Shown one piece after another: positions 8,322 to 16,797 of a stretch of 40,224 nucleotides of DNA; the first letter of the stretch is position 1; each line of letters starts with the position of its first letter. The notes beneath the pieces are model-generated. The model worked only from the letters and a program-made list of their open reading frames with translations. It was not told where the DNA came from and did no database searches. A program made the position numbers and the translations under genes. This DNA comes from Rhizobium sp. CCGE 510. GTDB lineage: Bacteria; Pseudomonadota; Alphaproteobacteria; Rhizobiales; Rhizobiaceae. Location of the stretch: positions 1 through 40,224 of the forward strand of contig NZ_AEYF01000034.1 of the NCBI RefSeq assembly GCF_000292525.1, given 5' to 3'.

Positions 8322-8975
8322 TCAATCCTCAAACCGTGGCGCTTTTTCGTCAAGCAACGCGTTGACTTCGGCTACAATCGATGGCGCCCGGGTGGGCTCG
8401 CCGAAAATTGCCAGCCGTAGCGCCACGAACTCCGCTCCGGTCTCGGCGACGGCAAGCGCCGAGGCAGGATCAGTGCCGCCCATGACGATGCAAGGGATCT
8501 CGATCATCGAGGCCCACCATTCGCCGAGCGCAAGGTTTTTCGGGTGCGCCTCCGGCTTGATATCGCCGTCGAGCTTGCCGAAGAAGATATAGTCCGGCCT
8601 GACTTCGCCGATCTCAAGCGCATGGTGGCGGTCGGCCGCGTTGCCGCCGCCGATGATCAGCTTCGGTGCATGTTTGTCGATCGCTTCCGAAAGTGCCTCG
8701 GCATTGCCGGAAAGATGCAAGCCATCGGCCTTTGCCCGTCCCGCCACGCGGCTGTCGCCTGAAATCAGCGCGGCCGCTCCGGCACCCTGGATCAGCGGCA
8801 CCAGCTTTTCGGCATGTTTCTGGAAGGTGCCATCGTCGAGCCCGTATTGCGGCACGATCACCGAGGCGACATCGCCGCCCTTCAGCGCGTCGGCAACGAT
8901 CCTTGCCTGTTCATCGGCATCGGCAATATCGGGTGCGATGAGCACAAGGCGGCAGCGGTTTTCCGGTTCGGTCAT
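8322..8975 (-). CDS. Divergent thiamine-phosphate synthase (ThiE/TenI) family protein
   Basis: A 217-residue single-domain TIM-barrel-like protein. The order of motifs follows ThiE: GLHLSGN replaces GVHLGQ, IIGGGNAADRHHALE replaces the IGVSTH region, PDYIFFGKLDGD replaces DYVGFGPxF, and VMGGTDPASA replaces the phosphate-binding GGI loop. The final EFVALRLAIFG corresponds to GxAVVSAI. Several of the usual substrate residues are altered, so true thiamine-phosphate synthase activity is doubtful. No other thiamine gene is nearby. It shares a transcription unit with the Sel1-repeat protein and is divergent from the TauE/SafE permease. The family is fairly sure, the reaction not. Confidence 0.75.
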   Translation of the reverse strand: MTEPENRCRLVLIAPDIADADEQARIVADALKGGDVASVIVPQYGLDDGTFQKHAEKLVPLIQGAGAAALISGDSRVAGRAKADGLHLSGNAEALSEAIDKHAPKLIIGGGNAADRHHALEIGEVRPDYIFFGKLDGDIKPEAHPKNLALGEWWASMIEIPCIVMGGTDPASALAVAETGAEFVALRLAIFGEPTRAPSIVAEVNALLDEKAPRFED

Positions 8976-9082
8976 GAGGTCTTTCCGTTTCCTGCGAATT
9001 CCCCTTCGAAAGGAGGGATCCGCACTCGTTTTGTGTGAGTAGTTCCGTTAGACGAGGCTTGCAAGAGGAGGACGTCGAAAGC

Positions 9083-9847
9083 ATGCCGCAGGATTTGTCA
9101 TTCTACTACGCCGCCGTGCCCGCCGTTCTGCTGGTGGGCCTCGCAAAGGGCGGCATGGGCGACGCTTTGTCGCTGATCGGCCTGCCATTCCTCGCCCTCG
9201 TCGTCTCGCCGGTCGAGGCGGCGGCGATCCTGCTGCCGATCCTCGTGTTCATGGACATGATCTCGCTCGTCATCTGGCGCAGACATGGCGACTGGGCGAC
9301 GCTGAAGATCATGCTGCCGGGTGCAATCTTCGGCATCGGGCTGGGCTGGGCGACTTCGGCGCTCGTTCCGGGCAATATTCTGCGCATCGTCATCGGCGCG
9401 GTGACCATTCTCTTCTGCCTGCGCTATTTCTGGAACAACTTCGGCCCGGGCGCCGGCAAGGTAATCCCGCCGCGCGGCCAGCGGCCGGTGGCCGCCGGCC
9501 TCTGGGGCACATTTTCCGGTTATGGCAGTTTCGTCGCCCATGCGGGCGGTGCGCCCTTCCAGATCTATGCGCTGCCGCTCAAGCTACAGCCGCGCGAATA
9601 TACCGGCACCAGTGTGCGCTTCTTCGCGATCCTCAACGCCATCAAGCTGATCCCTTATTTCGCGCTCGGCCAGCTCGACACCCAGAACCTCGCGACCTCC
9701 GCGACGCTTCTTCCCTTCGCTCCGCTCGCCACCATTGCCGGCGCCTGGTGCGTGCGCCGCATGAAGCCGGCGATCTTTTATCCGTTCATGTATGCGATGG
9801 CCCTGATCGCCGCTTTCCTGATCGTGCGCGAAGGCTTTGGCTGGTAG
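9083..9847 (+). CDS. TSUP (TauE/SafE, DUF81) membrane permease
   Basis: A 254-residue integral membrane protein with about seven to eight hydrophobic helices. The ATG at 9083 is preceded by AGGAGG at 9066-9071; an in-frame GTG/ATG-type extension to 9035 adds only charged residues and is disfavoured. The N-terminal half has the family's GLAKGGMGDALSLIGLPFLAL segment, and the second half has GTFSGYGSFVAHAGGAPFQIYALPL, the matching repeat. Family members export or import sulfite, sulfoacetate, taurine-derived or related anions. No sulfur gene is adjacent, so the substrate is open. It stands alone, divergent from the ThiE-like gene. Confidence 0.9.
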   Translation: MPQDLSFYYAAVPAVLLVGLAKGGMGDALSLIGLPFLALVVSPVEAAAILLPILVFMDMISLVIWRRHGDWATLKIMLPGAIFGIGLGWATSALVPGNILRIVIGAVTILFCLRYFWNNFGPGAGKVIPPRGQRPVAAGLWGTFSGYGSFVAHAGGAPFQIYALPLKLQPREYTGTSVRFFAILNAIKLIPYFALGQLDTQNLATSATLLPFAPLATIAGAWCVRRMKPAIFYPFMYAMALIAAFLIVREGFGW

Positions 9848-9868
9848 AGGCAGCAATGCTAAGTGTAA

Positions 9869-9906
9869 CAGCGCCCTTAGAGGGCCTCAAAAGACGCGCG
9901 GCGCTG
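9869..9906. repeat. Intergenic palindrome after the TSUP gene
   Basis: CAGCGCC (9869-9875) and GGCGCTG (9900-9906) form 7-bp perfect arms. Within the left arm lies a second hairpin, GCCCT TAG AGGGC (9873-9885). The internal AAAAGACGCGCGGCGCTG is a phrase I associate with rhizobial intergenic repeats. It has no clear T-run on either strand, so it is listed as a repeat and not a terminator. Confidence 0.4.
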
Positions 9907-9967
9907 CAGCACGCTGCAATGCACAATTTTCTTGCTGACGCGGCCGGTTTGACGTAGCTTTCCCGTC

Positions 9968-10228
9968 ATGTCGAACACGGACCCTTTCTCTGCGATTGCC
10001 GATCCGAACCGGCGGTTTCTGCTGGAGGAACTGCGTCGCGCACCACGGACGGTCAACGAACTCGCCGAGGGTCTGCCGATCAGCCGCCCGGCCGTGTCGC
10101 AACACCTGAAGGCGCTGCTCGATAGCAATCTCGTCTCAGTGACCTCGGAAGGCACGAAGCGCATCTACACGGTCAACAACCGGGGCTTCGACAAGCTTAA
10201 TTTGTGGCTGGATCAGTTCTGGGCTTGA
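9968..10228 (+). CDS. Small ArsR-family winged-helix regulator
   Basis: An 86-residue DNA-binding protein made only of the ArsR winged helix. It begins with FSAIADPNRRFLLEELRRAPRT; the recognition region is ISRPAVSQHLKALLDSNLV (38-56), then a wing and the terminal LNLWLDQFW. It has no cysteine at all, so the metal-sensing motifs of classical ArsR/SmtB are absent. This subgroup commonly sits beside an SRPBCC (AHSA1-type) gene, but none is present here. No strong ribosome-binding site precedes the ATG, and leaderless translation is possible. Confidence 0.85.
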   Translation: MSNTDPFSAIADPNRRFLLEELRRAPRTVNELAEGLPISRPAVSQHLKALLDSNLVSVTSEGTKRIYTVNNRGFDKLNLWLDQFWA

Positions 10229-10295
10229 TGCCTGCTCCCGCAAGACTGTGGGACACGATTTCCTAAAATGCACCGCCGCTCGAAGCCGACGACCC

Positions 10296-10335
10296 AAAAG
10301 CGCCAGCCGCGATGCCGCAGGCATCGGACTGGCGC
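10296..10335 (-). terminator. Rho-independent terminator of the 57-residue DUF465 gene
   Basis: Read on the minus strand, GCGCCAG and CGATGCC pair with GGCATCG and CTGGCGC (10300-10335, 3-base apical loop, small internal loop), followed by TTTT. It lies about 100 bp downstream of the stop at 10435. On the plus strand it could also mark the end of the ArsR gene, but there is no T-run on that side. Confidence 0.65.
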
Positions 10336-10434
10336 AAATCTGGTGTGAAATCACCGGTTCTTGCTGATTTTAGGCGGAATGGATGGATTTACCTTTTCGT
10401 TCGCAAGATGATCGACCGGCGACCCTTGGGAAGA

Positions 10435-10608
10435 TCAGTGGACGGATGACTTGAGACGCATAATCTCGTCCTTGATGCGCAACTTGCGGCGCTTGCATTC
10501 GGCAATTTCCGTATCGGAGATAGAGGGAGCTGTTCTGAGCGTATGCAACTCCTCCTCGAGAGCGACATGCTTCTTCTGGAGTGATTCAAGATGAGCTTGA
10601 ACTGTCAT
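10435..10608 (-). CDS. DUF465 (YdcH-like) micro-protein, 57 residues
   Basis: A 57-residue gene found by reading the minus strand. It begins MTVQAHLESLQKKHVALEEE and ends with KRRKLRIKDEIMRLKSSVH. A GAAGGG ribosome-binding site lies just upstream of the ATG. The helical hairpin with the KRRKLRIKDEIxRL block is the signature of the DUF465/YdcH family of small coiled-coil proteins common in alphaproteobacteria. A rival frame on the same strand (10389-10589) shows no such pattern. It is head-to-head with a second DUF465 gene at 10837. Function unknown. Confidence 0.88.
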   Translation of the reverse strand: MTVQAHLESLQKKHVALEEELHTLRTAPSISDTEIAECKRRKLRIKDEIMRLKSSVH

Positions 10609-10836
10609 TTGACCCTTCCTTCCACTTACCCTCCCCGGCCATCATCGTCGGGGATCAAGGTGTCAACGCGGCGGACTGTGACATATTTTTGAAGGCTTGT
10701 CGAAGGCCAAAAGATGGAGACTGGATGGCAATTTCATGATCAAGACTAACTAGCCGTTACCTGTATTTGGTGATAGGAGCTTGCGGAAATCATCGGCAGA
10801 TCGGACAAGGTCCGGGGACGATAACGGGGAATGCAT

Positions 10837-11040
10837 ATGGCCGATCAGGAACAGGCGGAAATCAGGCTCGTCGTGGCGCGTCTGCGCCAGGAGCACGAGG
10901 ATTTCGACGCCGCGATCAACGCCATGATCCAGATCGGATGCGATGCACTGCGGGTGCAGCGCATGAAGAAGAAGAAGCTCGTCATCAAGGACAGGCTCTC
11001 CAAGCTGGAAGATCAGATCATCCCTGACATCATCGCCTGA
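10837..11040 (+). CDS. DUF465 (YdcH-like) small protein, 67 residues
   Basis: A 67-residue, strongly charged helical protein with the DUF465 block [20 protein letters not shown] near its C-terminus. Two ATGs lie close together. The second (10837) has GGGGA six bases upstream, while the first (10831) abuts that motif, so the second is chosen. The gene ends 14 bp before purE and is probably cotranscribed with purE-purK. It is a paralogue of the divergent 57-residue gene. Function unknown. Confidence 0.88.
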   Translation: MADQEQAEIRLVVARLRQEHEDFDAAINAMIQIGCDALRVQRMKKKKLVIKDRLSKLEDQIIPDIIA

Positions 11041-11054
11041 GGGGGATAGCAACA

Positions 11055-11552
11055 ATGATGACAGACAGACCGTCCGTCGCCATCATCATGGGCAGCCAAT
11101 CCGACTGGGAGACCATGAAGAACGCCGCCGACACCCTGGAGGCGCTGGAAATCCCCTATGATGCGCGCATCATTTCGGCGCACCGCACACCCGACCGGCT
11201 GGTCAACTTTGCCAAGGGCGCGCGGGCGGAGGGCTTCAAGGTCATCATCGCCGGCGCCGGCGGCGCAGCCCACCTGCCGGGCATGGCTGCATCGATGACG
11301 CCGCTGCCGGTTTTCGGCGTGCCGGTCCAGTCCAAAACCATGTCGGGCCAGGACAGCCTTCTTTCCATCGTGCAGATGCCGGCCGGCATTCCAGTGGGAA
11401 CGCTCGCCATCGGCAAGGCCGGCGCGGTTAACGCTGCCCTTCTCGCCGCCGCCGTACTTGCCCTTTCCGACGAAGAAATCGCCGATCGGCTCGACGAGTG
11501 GCGCGAGCGCCAGAGTGCTGCGGTCGCGGAATACCCGATGGACGACCTATGA
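11055..11552 (+). CDS. purE: N5-carboxyaminoimidazole ribonucleotide mutase PurE
   Basis: A 165-residue class I PurE that converts N5-CAIR to CAIR in de novo purine synthesis. Landmarks are the [10 protein letters not shown] phosphate loop (about 11-20), the catalytic SAHRTPDRL segment, [13 protein letters not shown], and [19 protein letters not shown] with the conserved mutase signature. The length is standard. A GGGGGA ribosome-binding site precedes tandem ATG codons. The stop overlaps the purK start as ATGA, the classic purEK arrangement. Confidence 0.97.
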   Translation: MMTDRPSVAIIMGSQSDWETMKNAADTLEALEIPYDARIISAHRTPDRLVNFAKGARAEGFKVIIAGAGGAAHLPGMAASMTPLPVFGVPVQSKTMSGQDSLLSIVQMPAGIPVGTLAIGKAGAVNAALLAAAVLALSDEEIADRLDEWRERQSAAVAEYPMDDL

Positions 11553-12625
11553 CGGCAAAAACGATCGGCATCATCGGCGGCGGCCAGCTCGGCCGCATGC
11601 TGGCCATCGCCGCCGCCAGGTTGAATTTTCGCACGATCATTCTCGAGCCGCAGACGGACTGCCCGGCCGCCCAGCTCGCCAACCGGCAGATTACCGCCGC
11701 CTATGACGATCCTGCGGCACTCGCCGAACTCGCCGATGTCTGCGATGTCGTCACCTACGAATTCGAGAACGTGCCCGTTAAAGCCGCCGAAACGCTCTCG
11801 GCAAGCGTGTCCGTCTATCCGCCGCCGAAGGCGTTGGAAGCCGCGCAGGACCGCCTCGTCGAAAAGCGTTTTCTCAATGGCTGCGGCATAATCACCGCCC
11901 GCTTCCACACGGTCGACAGCCAGGCCGATCTCGAAATGGCGCTTGAGGATTTCGGCGGCCAGGGCGTGCTGAAGACCCGTCGTCTCGGTTATGACGGCAA
12001 GGGCCAGACGGTTTTTCGCTCAGTGGCCGACAGCCCTGATGGTGCCTATGCCGCACTCGGCGGCGTGCCGCTCATCCTGGAGAGTTTCGTCGCCTTCGAG
12101 CGCGAGGTCTCGATTATTGCCGCCCGCGCCACGGACGGTACGGTCGTCTGCTTCGATCCCGCCGAGAATGTCCATCGCAGCGGCATCCTGCACACCTCGA
12201 CGGTTCCCGCTACAATCTCGCCGACGACGGCGGACGCAGCGCGCCGATCGGCCGAAACGATTCTCGCAGCGTTGAACTATGTCGGCGTCATCGGCATCGA
12301 ATTCTTCGTGCTTGCCGATGGCGGCCTGATTGCCAACGAGATGGCGCCGCGTGTCCACAACTCCGGTCACTGGACGGAAGCCGCCTGCGTCGTCAGCCAG
12401 TTCGAGCAGCATATCCGCGCCGTTGCCGGAATGCCTTTGGGAGACGCTGGACGTCATTCCGACTGCGTCATGCAGAACCTGATCGGCGACGATATCCTGG
12501 CCGTTCCCGATTGGCTGCAGCGCGCCGATACGCTGGTTCATCTCTATGGCAAGACCGAATGGCGCCCCGGCCGCAAGATGGGTCATGTCACCACCTTGAC
12601 GCCGAAATCGCCGAATTTGGCCTGA
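11549..12625 (+). CDS. purK: N5-carboxyaminoimidazole ribonucleotide synthase PurK
   Basis: A 358-residue ATP-grasp enzyme that carboxylates AIR with ATP and bicarbonate to feed PurE. It begins [20 protein letters not shown], the diagnostic dinucleotide-like loop. ATP-grasp elements follow: [12 protein letters not shown], the [10 protein letters not shown] lid region, GVIGIEFFV and the metal-binding [14 protein letters not shown]. The start is set by the ATGA overlap with purE; upstream in-frame codons belong to purE in another frame. A strong terminator follows at 12710. Confidence 0.97.
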   Translation: MTAKTIGIIGGGQLGRMLAIAAARLNFRTIILEPQTDCPAAQLANRQITAAYDDPAALAELADVCDVVTYEFENVPVKAAETLSASVSVYPPPKALEAAQDRLVEKRFLNGCGIITARFHTVDSQADLEMALEDFGGQGVLKTRRLGYDGKGQTVFRSVADSPDGAYAALGGVPLILESFVAFEREVSIIAARATDGTVVCFDPAENVHRSGILHTSTVPATISPTTADAARRSAETILAALNYVGVIGIEFFVLADGGLIANEMAPRVHNSGHWTEAACVVSQFEQHIRAVAGMPLGDAGRHSDCVMQNLIGDDILAVPDWLQRADTLVHLYGKTEWRPGRKMGHVTTLTPKSPNLA

Positions 12626-12709
12626 GAAAACACCTTTGCGCCTTGGGAAAAACACCGTCATGCGGTTGACACGGAAAAGGTGACGGGGTATCTGCTCCCC
12701 CACCTAAAC

Positions 12710-12733
12710 AGCGCGCCCGATGGCGCGCTTTTG
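12710..12733 (+). terminator. Rho-independent terminator after purEK
   Basis: An 8-bp perfect stem AGCGCGCC / GGCGCGCT (12710-12717 and 12722-12729) with a CGAT loop, followed by a T-rich run beginning TTTTG. It ends the purE-purK unit before rpmJ. Confidence 0.85.
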
Positions 12734-12789
12734 ATTGTTAAAGATACGGGCGAATGTGAATTCCCCCCTAGAGATCGCGGATCAGAAAA

Positions 12790-12915
12790 ATGAAGATCAA
12801 GAATTCGCTCAAGTCGCTCAAGGCTCGTCACCGTGACAACCGTCTGGTTCGCCGCAAGGGCCGCATCTATATCATCAACAAGCTGAACCCGCGCTTCAAG
12901 GCTCGTCAGGGCTGA
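12790..12915 (+). CDS. rpmJ: 50S ribosomal protein L36, zinc-independent form
   Basis: A 41-residue basic protein, [20 protein letters not shown] at its start and ending [12 protein letters not shown]. This is the alphaproteobacterial (YkgO-type) L36, which lacks the CxxC...C...H zinc ligands of the standard protein; indeed there is no cysteine. It binds 23S rRNA in the large subunit. It is monocistronic, between the purEK terminator and a TPR gene, and uses a weak GGA ribosome-binding site. Confidence 0.95.
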
Positions 12916-13025
12916 TTTCGCGCGCCCGGATCGCCATGCCGCGCAGTTTTGCCGGCAGATATATCCGGTGGGTCGCTGCGGTGATCACGGCAAATTTGTT
13001 TGATCTTCGGCGTTGGCGGGCTAAT

Positions 13026-13640
13026 ATGTCCGCCATGCGCTTTTTTGCTTTGACGTCAGCGGCGCTGCCGCTCGCCTTCATCTTCCTCACCTCCGCCTTT
13101 CCGGCCACTGCGGCGGAAAAGGGCGTTATCGTCGAGCAGGCGGATGTCAACAATTCGCCGAAGCAGCACCTCGACCAGCTCTTCAGCCAGCTGAAACGCG
13201 AGCGCGACCCCGACAAGGCCAACGGCATCGCCAATGAAATCCGCATGGAATGGAACGATTCCGGCAGCGCCACTGTCAATCTGCTGATGCAGTGGGCCGA
13301 CAAGGCAATCGAGGAAAAGCGCAATCCCGCCGCCCTCGATTTCCTCGATGAGGCGATCGCGCTGAAGCCCGATTATGCCGAAAGCTGGAACCGTCGCGCC
13401 ACGCTGAACTTCGTCATGGGCAATTACCGCAAATCGATGTCCGACATCGAACACGTGCTCGATCTCGAGCCGCGCCATTTCGGTGCGCTCTCCGGCATGG
13501 CGGCGATCCTCAGCAGTTCCGGCAACGACCAACTGACCTTGAAGGCGTGGGAGCGTTTCCTCGATGTCTATCCCGCCGAGCGCACAGCACAGGAACAGGT
13601 CAACACGCTTGCGGAAAAACTCGCCGGCAACCGCACCTGA
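13026..13640 (+). CDS. Exported TPR-repeat protein
   Basis: A 204-residue protein. The frame is open from 12936, but the ATG at 13026 gives a normal signal peptide (MSAMRFFALTSAALPLAFIF..., cleavage after ATAA near 31) with a GGCGGG ribosome-binding site. The mature part has TPR units, clearest at NPAALDFLDEAIALKPDYAESWNRR and NYRKSMSDIEHVLDLEPRHFGAL, about residues 100-165. TPRs mediate protein contacts, and this one would work in the periplasm. Partner unknown. It stands alone, with no linked pathway gene. Confidence 0.85.
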   Translation: MSAMRFFALTSAALPLAFIFLTSAFPATAAEKGVIVEQADVNNSPKQHLDQLFSQLKRERDPDKANGIANEIRMEWNDSGSATVNLLMQWADKAIEEKRNPAALDFLDEAIALKPDYAESWNRRATLNFVMGNYRKSMSDIEHVLDLEPRHFGALSGMAAILSSSGNDQLTLKAWERFLDVYPAERTAQEQVNTLAEKLAGNRT

Positions 13641-13756
13641 TCTCGGCTCGCCGATCTTGACCTCCGGCCAAGCCGCGCAATTTAGAACAGTGGACGGGAA
13701 ACGATGCAGCGTGTCCGCTCTCGGCAAAGCCGCCGCAACGATCGGCCGTTAAGATC

Positions 13757-14812
13757 ATGTTTGCAGAAGTTTCCGCTCTTCTTGCTCCGCTCGCCGCCGC
13801 CATCGGTTACTCCTCCTATAAGGCGCGGCAATTCGAATATGCCTATCCGAATATCGGCGAACTGACGGATGTCGGCGGCTACCGGATGAACGCCGTCCAT
13901 ATCGAGCGTCCCGAAAATGCCGATCTGCCGGCGCTCGTCTTCATTCACGGCGCCAGCGGCAACCTGCTCGACCAGGTCGTTGCCTTCCGCGCCGCCCTCG
14001 AAGGCCGAGCGGAAATGCTGTTCGTCGATCGCCCCGGCCACGGTTATTCCGAACGCGGCGGTCCTGATAACGCGGTTCCCTCCGGTCAGGCCGATGCGAT
14101 CGCCCGGCTGATGGAAAGACGCGGCATTGAAAGGGCGGTTATCGTCGGCCATTCCTTCGGCGGTGCGATCACCGCCGCCTTCGCCCTGCGTCACCCCGAC
14201 AAGACATCAGGCCTTCTCTTCCTCGCACCCGCCACCCACCCTTGGCCGGGCGGCATCGACTGGTACTATCACGTCGCGACCGTGCCGGTCCTCGGCTGGC
14301 TCTTCAACCACGCGATCGTCGTGCCCCTCGGGCTCCGCCGGGTGGAACGTGGCACGCTGAATATTTTCCGCCCCAATCCACGCCCGGCTGATTACATCGA
14401 AAAGACCGGTCCGTCGCTGGTGCTGCGACCCAACGCTTTCCACAGCAACGCGGACGATTTTAAAAGACTGCTTGCCTATGTAAAGGAACAGTCGCCGCTC
14501 TATGCGCGGATCACCGCGCCGACGGTTATCATAACAGGCGACAGCGACGAGATTGTCTGGGAGCACCTGCATTCGCGCGGCCTGGCCCGCGATATAACAG
14601 GTTCCGAGCTCATTACCGTTCGCGGTGTGGGCCACAAGCCGGATTATCTCGCAACCGATGTCGCCATCGCCGCCATCGAGAGGATCGCCGGCAAGCCACG
14701 CGACCTGCAGGCGATCGCCCGCAGGGCCGAAGAGAGGCTCGCCGCCGCATCACGCGATCATACGGTCGCAACCGTGGCGTCGCCGAGGCCGGGCATCCTG
14801 CGCGGCGCCTGA
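13757..14812 (+). CDS. Alpha/beta hydrolase, membrane-anchored or exported
   Basis: A 351-residue alpha/beta-hydrolase. The nucleophile elbow is GHSFGG (Ser133), the oxyanion strand FIHGASGN (62-69), and the likely acid and base are Asp262/Asp264 (TGDSDEIV) and His293 (GVGHKPDY). The first 17 residues are hydrophobic and may anchor it. A lid-like region lies at 165-240. After the catalytic domain comes an extra 50-residue charged tail. Resemblance is to haloperoxidase-like and esterase members; the substrate cannot be told. It is divergent from none of its neighbours and has no operon partner. Confidence 0.87.
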   Translation: MFAEVSALLAPLAAAIGYSSYKARQFEYAYPNIGELTDVGGYRMNAVHIERPENADLPALVFIHGASGNLLDQVVAFRAALEGRAEMLFVDRPGHGYSERGGPDNAVPSGQADAIARLMERRGIERAVIVGHSFGGAITAAFALRHPDKTSGLLFLAPATHPWPGGIDWYYHVATVPVLGWLFNHAIVVPLGLRRVERGTLNIFRPNPRPADYIEKTGPSLVLRPNAFHSNADDFKRLLAYVKEQSPLYARITAPTVIITGDSDEIVWEHLHSRGLARDITGSELITVRGVGHKPDYLATDVAIAAIERIAGKPRDLQAIARRAEERLAAASRDHTVATVASPRPGILRGA

Positions 14813-14882
14813 CCTTCCGGCTTCGCCACCTGCGAAAAGTCGCGGAGCTACTTGGCATAAAGCCTATCGCTTGCATTGCCTC

Positions 14883-14897
14883 GGGCTGCCGCAGCCC
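14883..14897. other. Short perfect hairpin in the ggt leader
   Basis: GGGCTG CCG CAGCCC is a 6-bp perfect stem with a 3-base loop, located about 38 bp before the ggt start. There is no T-run, so a terminator is unlikely. It could be an mRNA leader structure or a protein site. The evidence is only the symmetry. Confidence 0.3.
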
Positions 14898-14934
14898 CAT
14901 ATGTCTTCCATCACTGTCCATCGGAGGGGAAATC

Positions 14935-16671
14935 ATGGGCCGCCTGCATATCGGGATGATCTCCGTCATATCAGCCCTGTCGCTGAGCCTGACCTCGGCG
15001 CTCGCCGCCTCGCCTGCCCCCGTCGAAGCCGAGCACGGCATGGTCGTCACCGCCCAGCATCTGGCCACCGATGTCGGCGTCGAGGTGCTGAAGGGCGGCG
15101 GCAATGCCGTCGATGCGGCGGTCGCCGTCGGTTATGCGCTGGCGGTCGTCTATCCCTCGGCCGGCAATCTCGGTGGCGGCGGCTTCATGACCATCCGCCT
15201 GAAGGACGGCACGAAGACCTTCCTCGATTTTCGCGAACGTGCGCCGCTGGCCGCCACGAAGACCATGTATCTCGACGCCAAGGGCGATATCGTGCCGCGC
15301 GCCAGCCTCGACGGTTATCTTGCCGTCGGCGTACCCGGCTCCGTCATGGGCTTCGAAACCGCCCGCGAGAAATACGGGACGAAGTCACGCCAGGATTTGA
15401 TCGCACCGGCACTCCGCTTCGCCACGGAGGGCTTCACGCTGGAACAGGGCGACGCCGCAAGCCTCGCCGGCAACGCCAAGCGTCTCGCCAAGGACGAGGC
15501 GGCGGCGAAAATCTTTCTGAAATCCGATGGCAAACCTTTTGCATCAGGCGAAAAGCTCCAGCAGCCCGACCTTGCCGCGGTCCTGGCAGGTATTTCCGAA
15601 AAGGGTCCGGACGCCTTCTACAAGGCCGCGCCGGCCGAGGCGATCGTCAAGGCAAGCCAGGCCAAGGGCGGCATCCTCGCCAGGCAAGATTTCGAGCAAT
15701 ATGCCGTGCGTGAGTTGAAGCCGGTCGAATGCAATTACCGCGGCTACGACATCATCTCCTCGCCGCCGCCTTCCTCCGGCGGCGTCATCATCTGCGAGAT
15801 CCTCAACGTTCTCGAAGGTTACCCGCTTTCCTACCTCGGCTACGGTTCAGCCGACACCGTGCATGTCATGGTCGAGGCCATGCGTTATGCCTACGTCGAT
15901 CGCAATGCTGCGCTCGGCGACCCCGATTTCGTCGACAACCCGGTCGCAAAGCTGATCGACAAGGCCTATGCCAAGGAAATCGACGGCAAGATCGATCCCT
16001 ACAAGGCCGGCACTTCGGTCAACCTGAAGCCGCTCGGCGGCAAGGAAAGCACCGAAACGACGCATTATTCGATCATCGACGACGAGGGCAATGCCGTTGC
16101 CGTCACCTATACGCTGAATGGCTTGTTCGGCGCCGCCGTCGTGGCGCCGGGCACTGGCGTCCTGCTCAACAACGAGATGGACGATTTCACCTCCAAGCCC
16201 GGCGTGCCGAACCTCTACGGCCTCGTGCAGGGAGAGGCGAATGCCATCGCCCCGAAAAAGACACCGCTCTCCTCGATGAGCCCGACGATCGTCACCAAGG
16301 ATGGCAAGCCATTCATGGTGATCGGCAGCCCCGGCGGCTCGCGCATCATCACCATTACGCTGGAGGCGATCCTCAACGTCGTCGATTTTGGCATGGATAT
16401 CAGCCAGGCGGTGAACGCGCCGCGTATCCACCATCAATGGCAGCCCGACAAGGTCTATCTCGAACCCTATGCACTGTCGCCCGATACGGAAAAAACTCTC
16501 GCCGCCATGGGCTACAGCTTCGATGGCGGCAACGACGCGCCGCTCTGGGGCCAGGCCGCCGGCATCCTCGTCGGTGGCAAAAGCCTCGCCGCGATCGAGA
16601 AGGGCGGCGGTGCGCGGTATAATGGGGCCATGGACAGCCGTGCGGCGGAGGGTTCGGCGAACGGCTACTGA
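14935..16671 (+). CDS. ggt: Gamma-glutamyltransferase
   Basis: A 578-residue periplasmic GGT that cleaves or transfers the gamma-glutamyl group of glutathione and related compounds. The signal peptide spans about 1-25 (SALAAS). The proenzyme is cut before Thr375 (ETTHYSIIDDEGNAVAVTYT), making large and small subunits. Arg101 in FRERAP binds the glutamate carboxylate, and GSPGGSRI near 458-466 forms the oxyanion/substrate loop. The length equals the E. coli enzyme. A strong GGAGGGG ribosome-binding site precedes the ATG. It is a single gene, likely used for glutathione turnover. Confidence 0.96.
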   Translation: MGRLHIGMISVISALSLSLTSALAASPAPVEAEHGMVVTAQHLATDVGVEVLKGGGNAVDAAVAVGYALAVVYPSAGNLGGGGFMTIRLKDGTKTFLDFRERAPLAATKTMYLDAKGDIVPRASLDGYLAVGVPGSVMGFETAREKYGTKSRQDLIAPALRFATEGFTLEQGDAASLAGNAKRLAKDEAAAKIFLKSDGKPFASGEKLQQPDLAAVLAGISEKGPDAFYKAAPAEAIVKASQAKGGILARQDFEQYAVRELKPVECNYRGYDIISSPPPSSGGVIICEILNVLEGYPLSYLGYGSADTVHVMVEAMRYAYVDRNAALGDPDFVDNPVAKLIDKAYAKEIDGKIDPYKAGTSVNLKPLGGKESTETTHYSIIDDEGNAVAVTYTLNGLFGAAVVAPGTGVLLNNEMDDFTSKPGVPNLYGLVQGEANAIAPKKTPLSSMSPTIVTKDGKPFMVIGSPGGSRIITITLEAILNVVDFGMDISQAVNAPRIHHQWQPDKVYLEPYALSPDTEKTLAAMGYSFDGGNDAPLWGQAAGILVGGKSLAAIEKGGGARYNGAMDSRAAEGSANGY

Positions 16672-16797
16672 CGGTCGGCCGATCGCAGCGAGCGGCAAGC
16701 GCGATGCACCATTCGTGTCACGGTGACAAAGTCGCCGTTCACAATTGGCTTGCCGCGCCCTAAGCATGAGCGAACCCGCAAGCAGGACGATTCCAGA

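Noticed and set aside
9968..10228. Metal-sensing role for the ArsR protein
   Set aside because: It has no cysteine and no metal-binding motif in the recognition helix; no metal resistance gene is adjacent.
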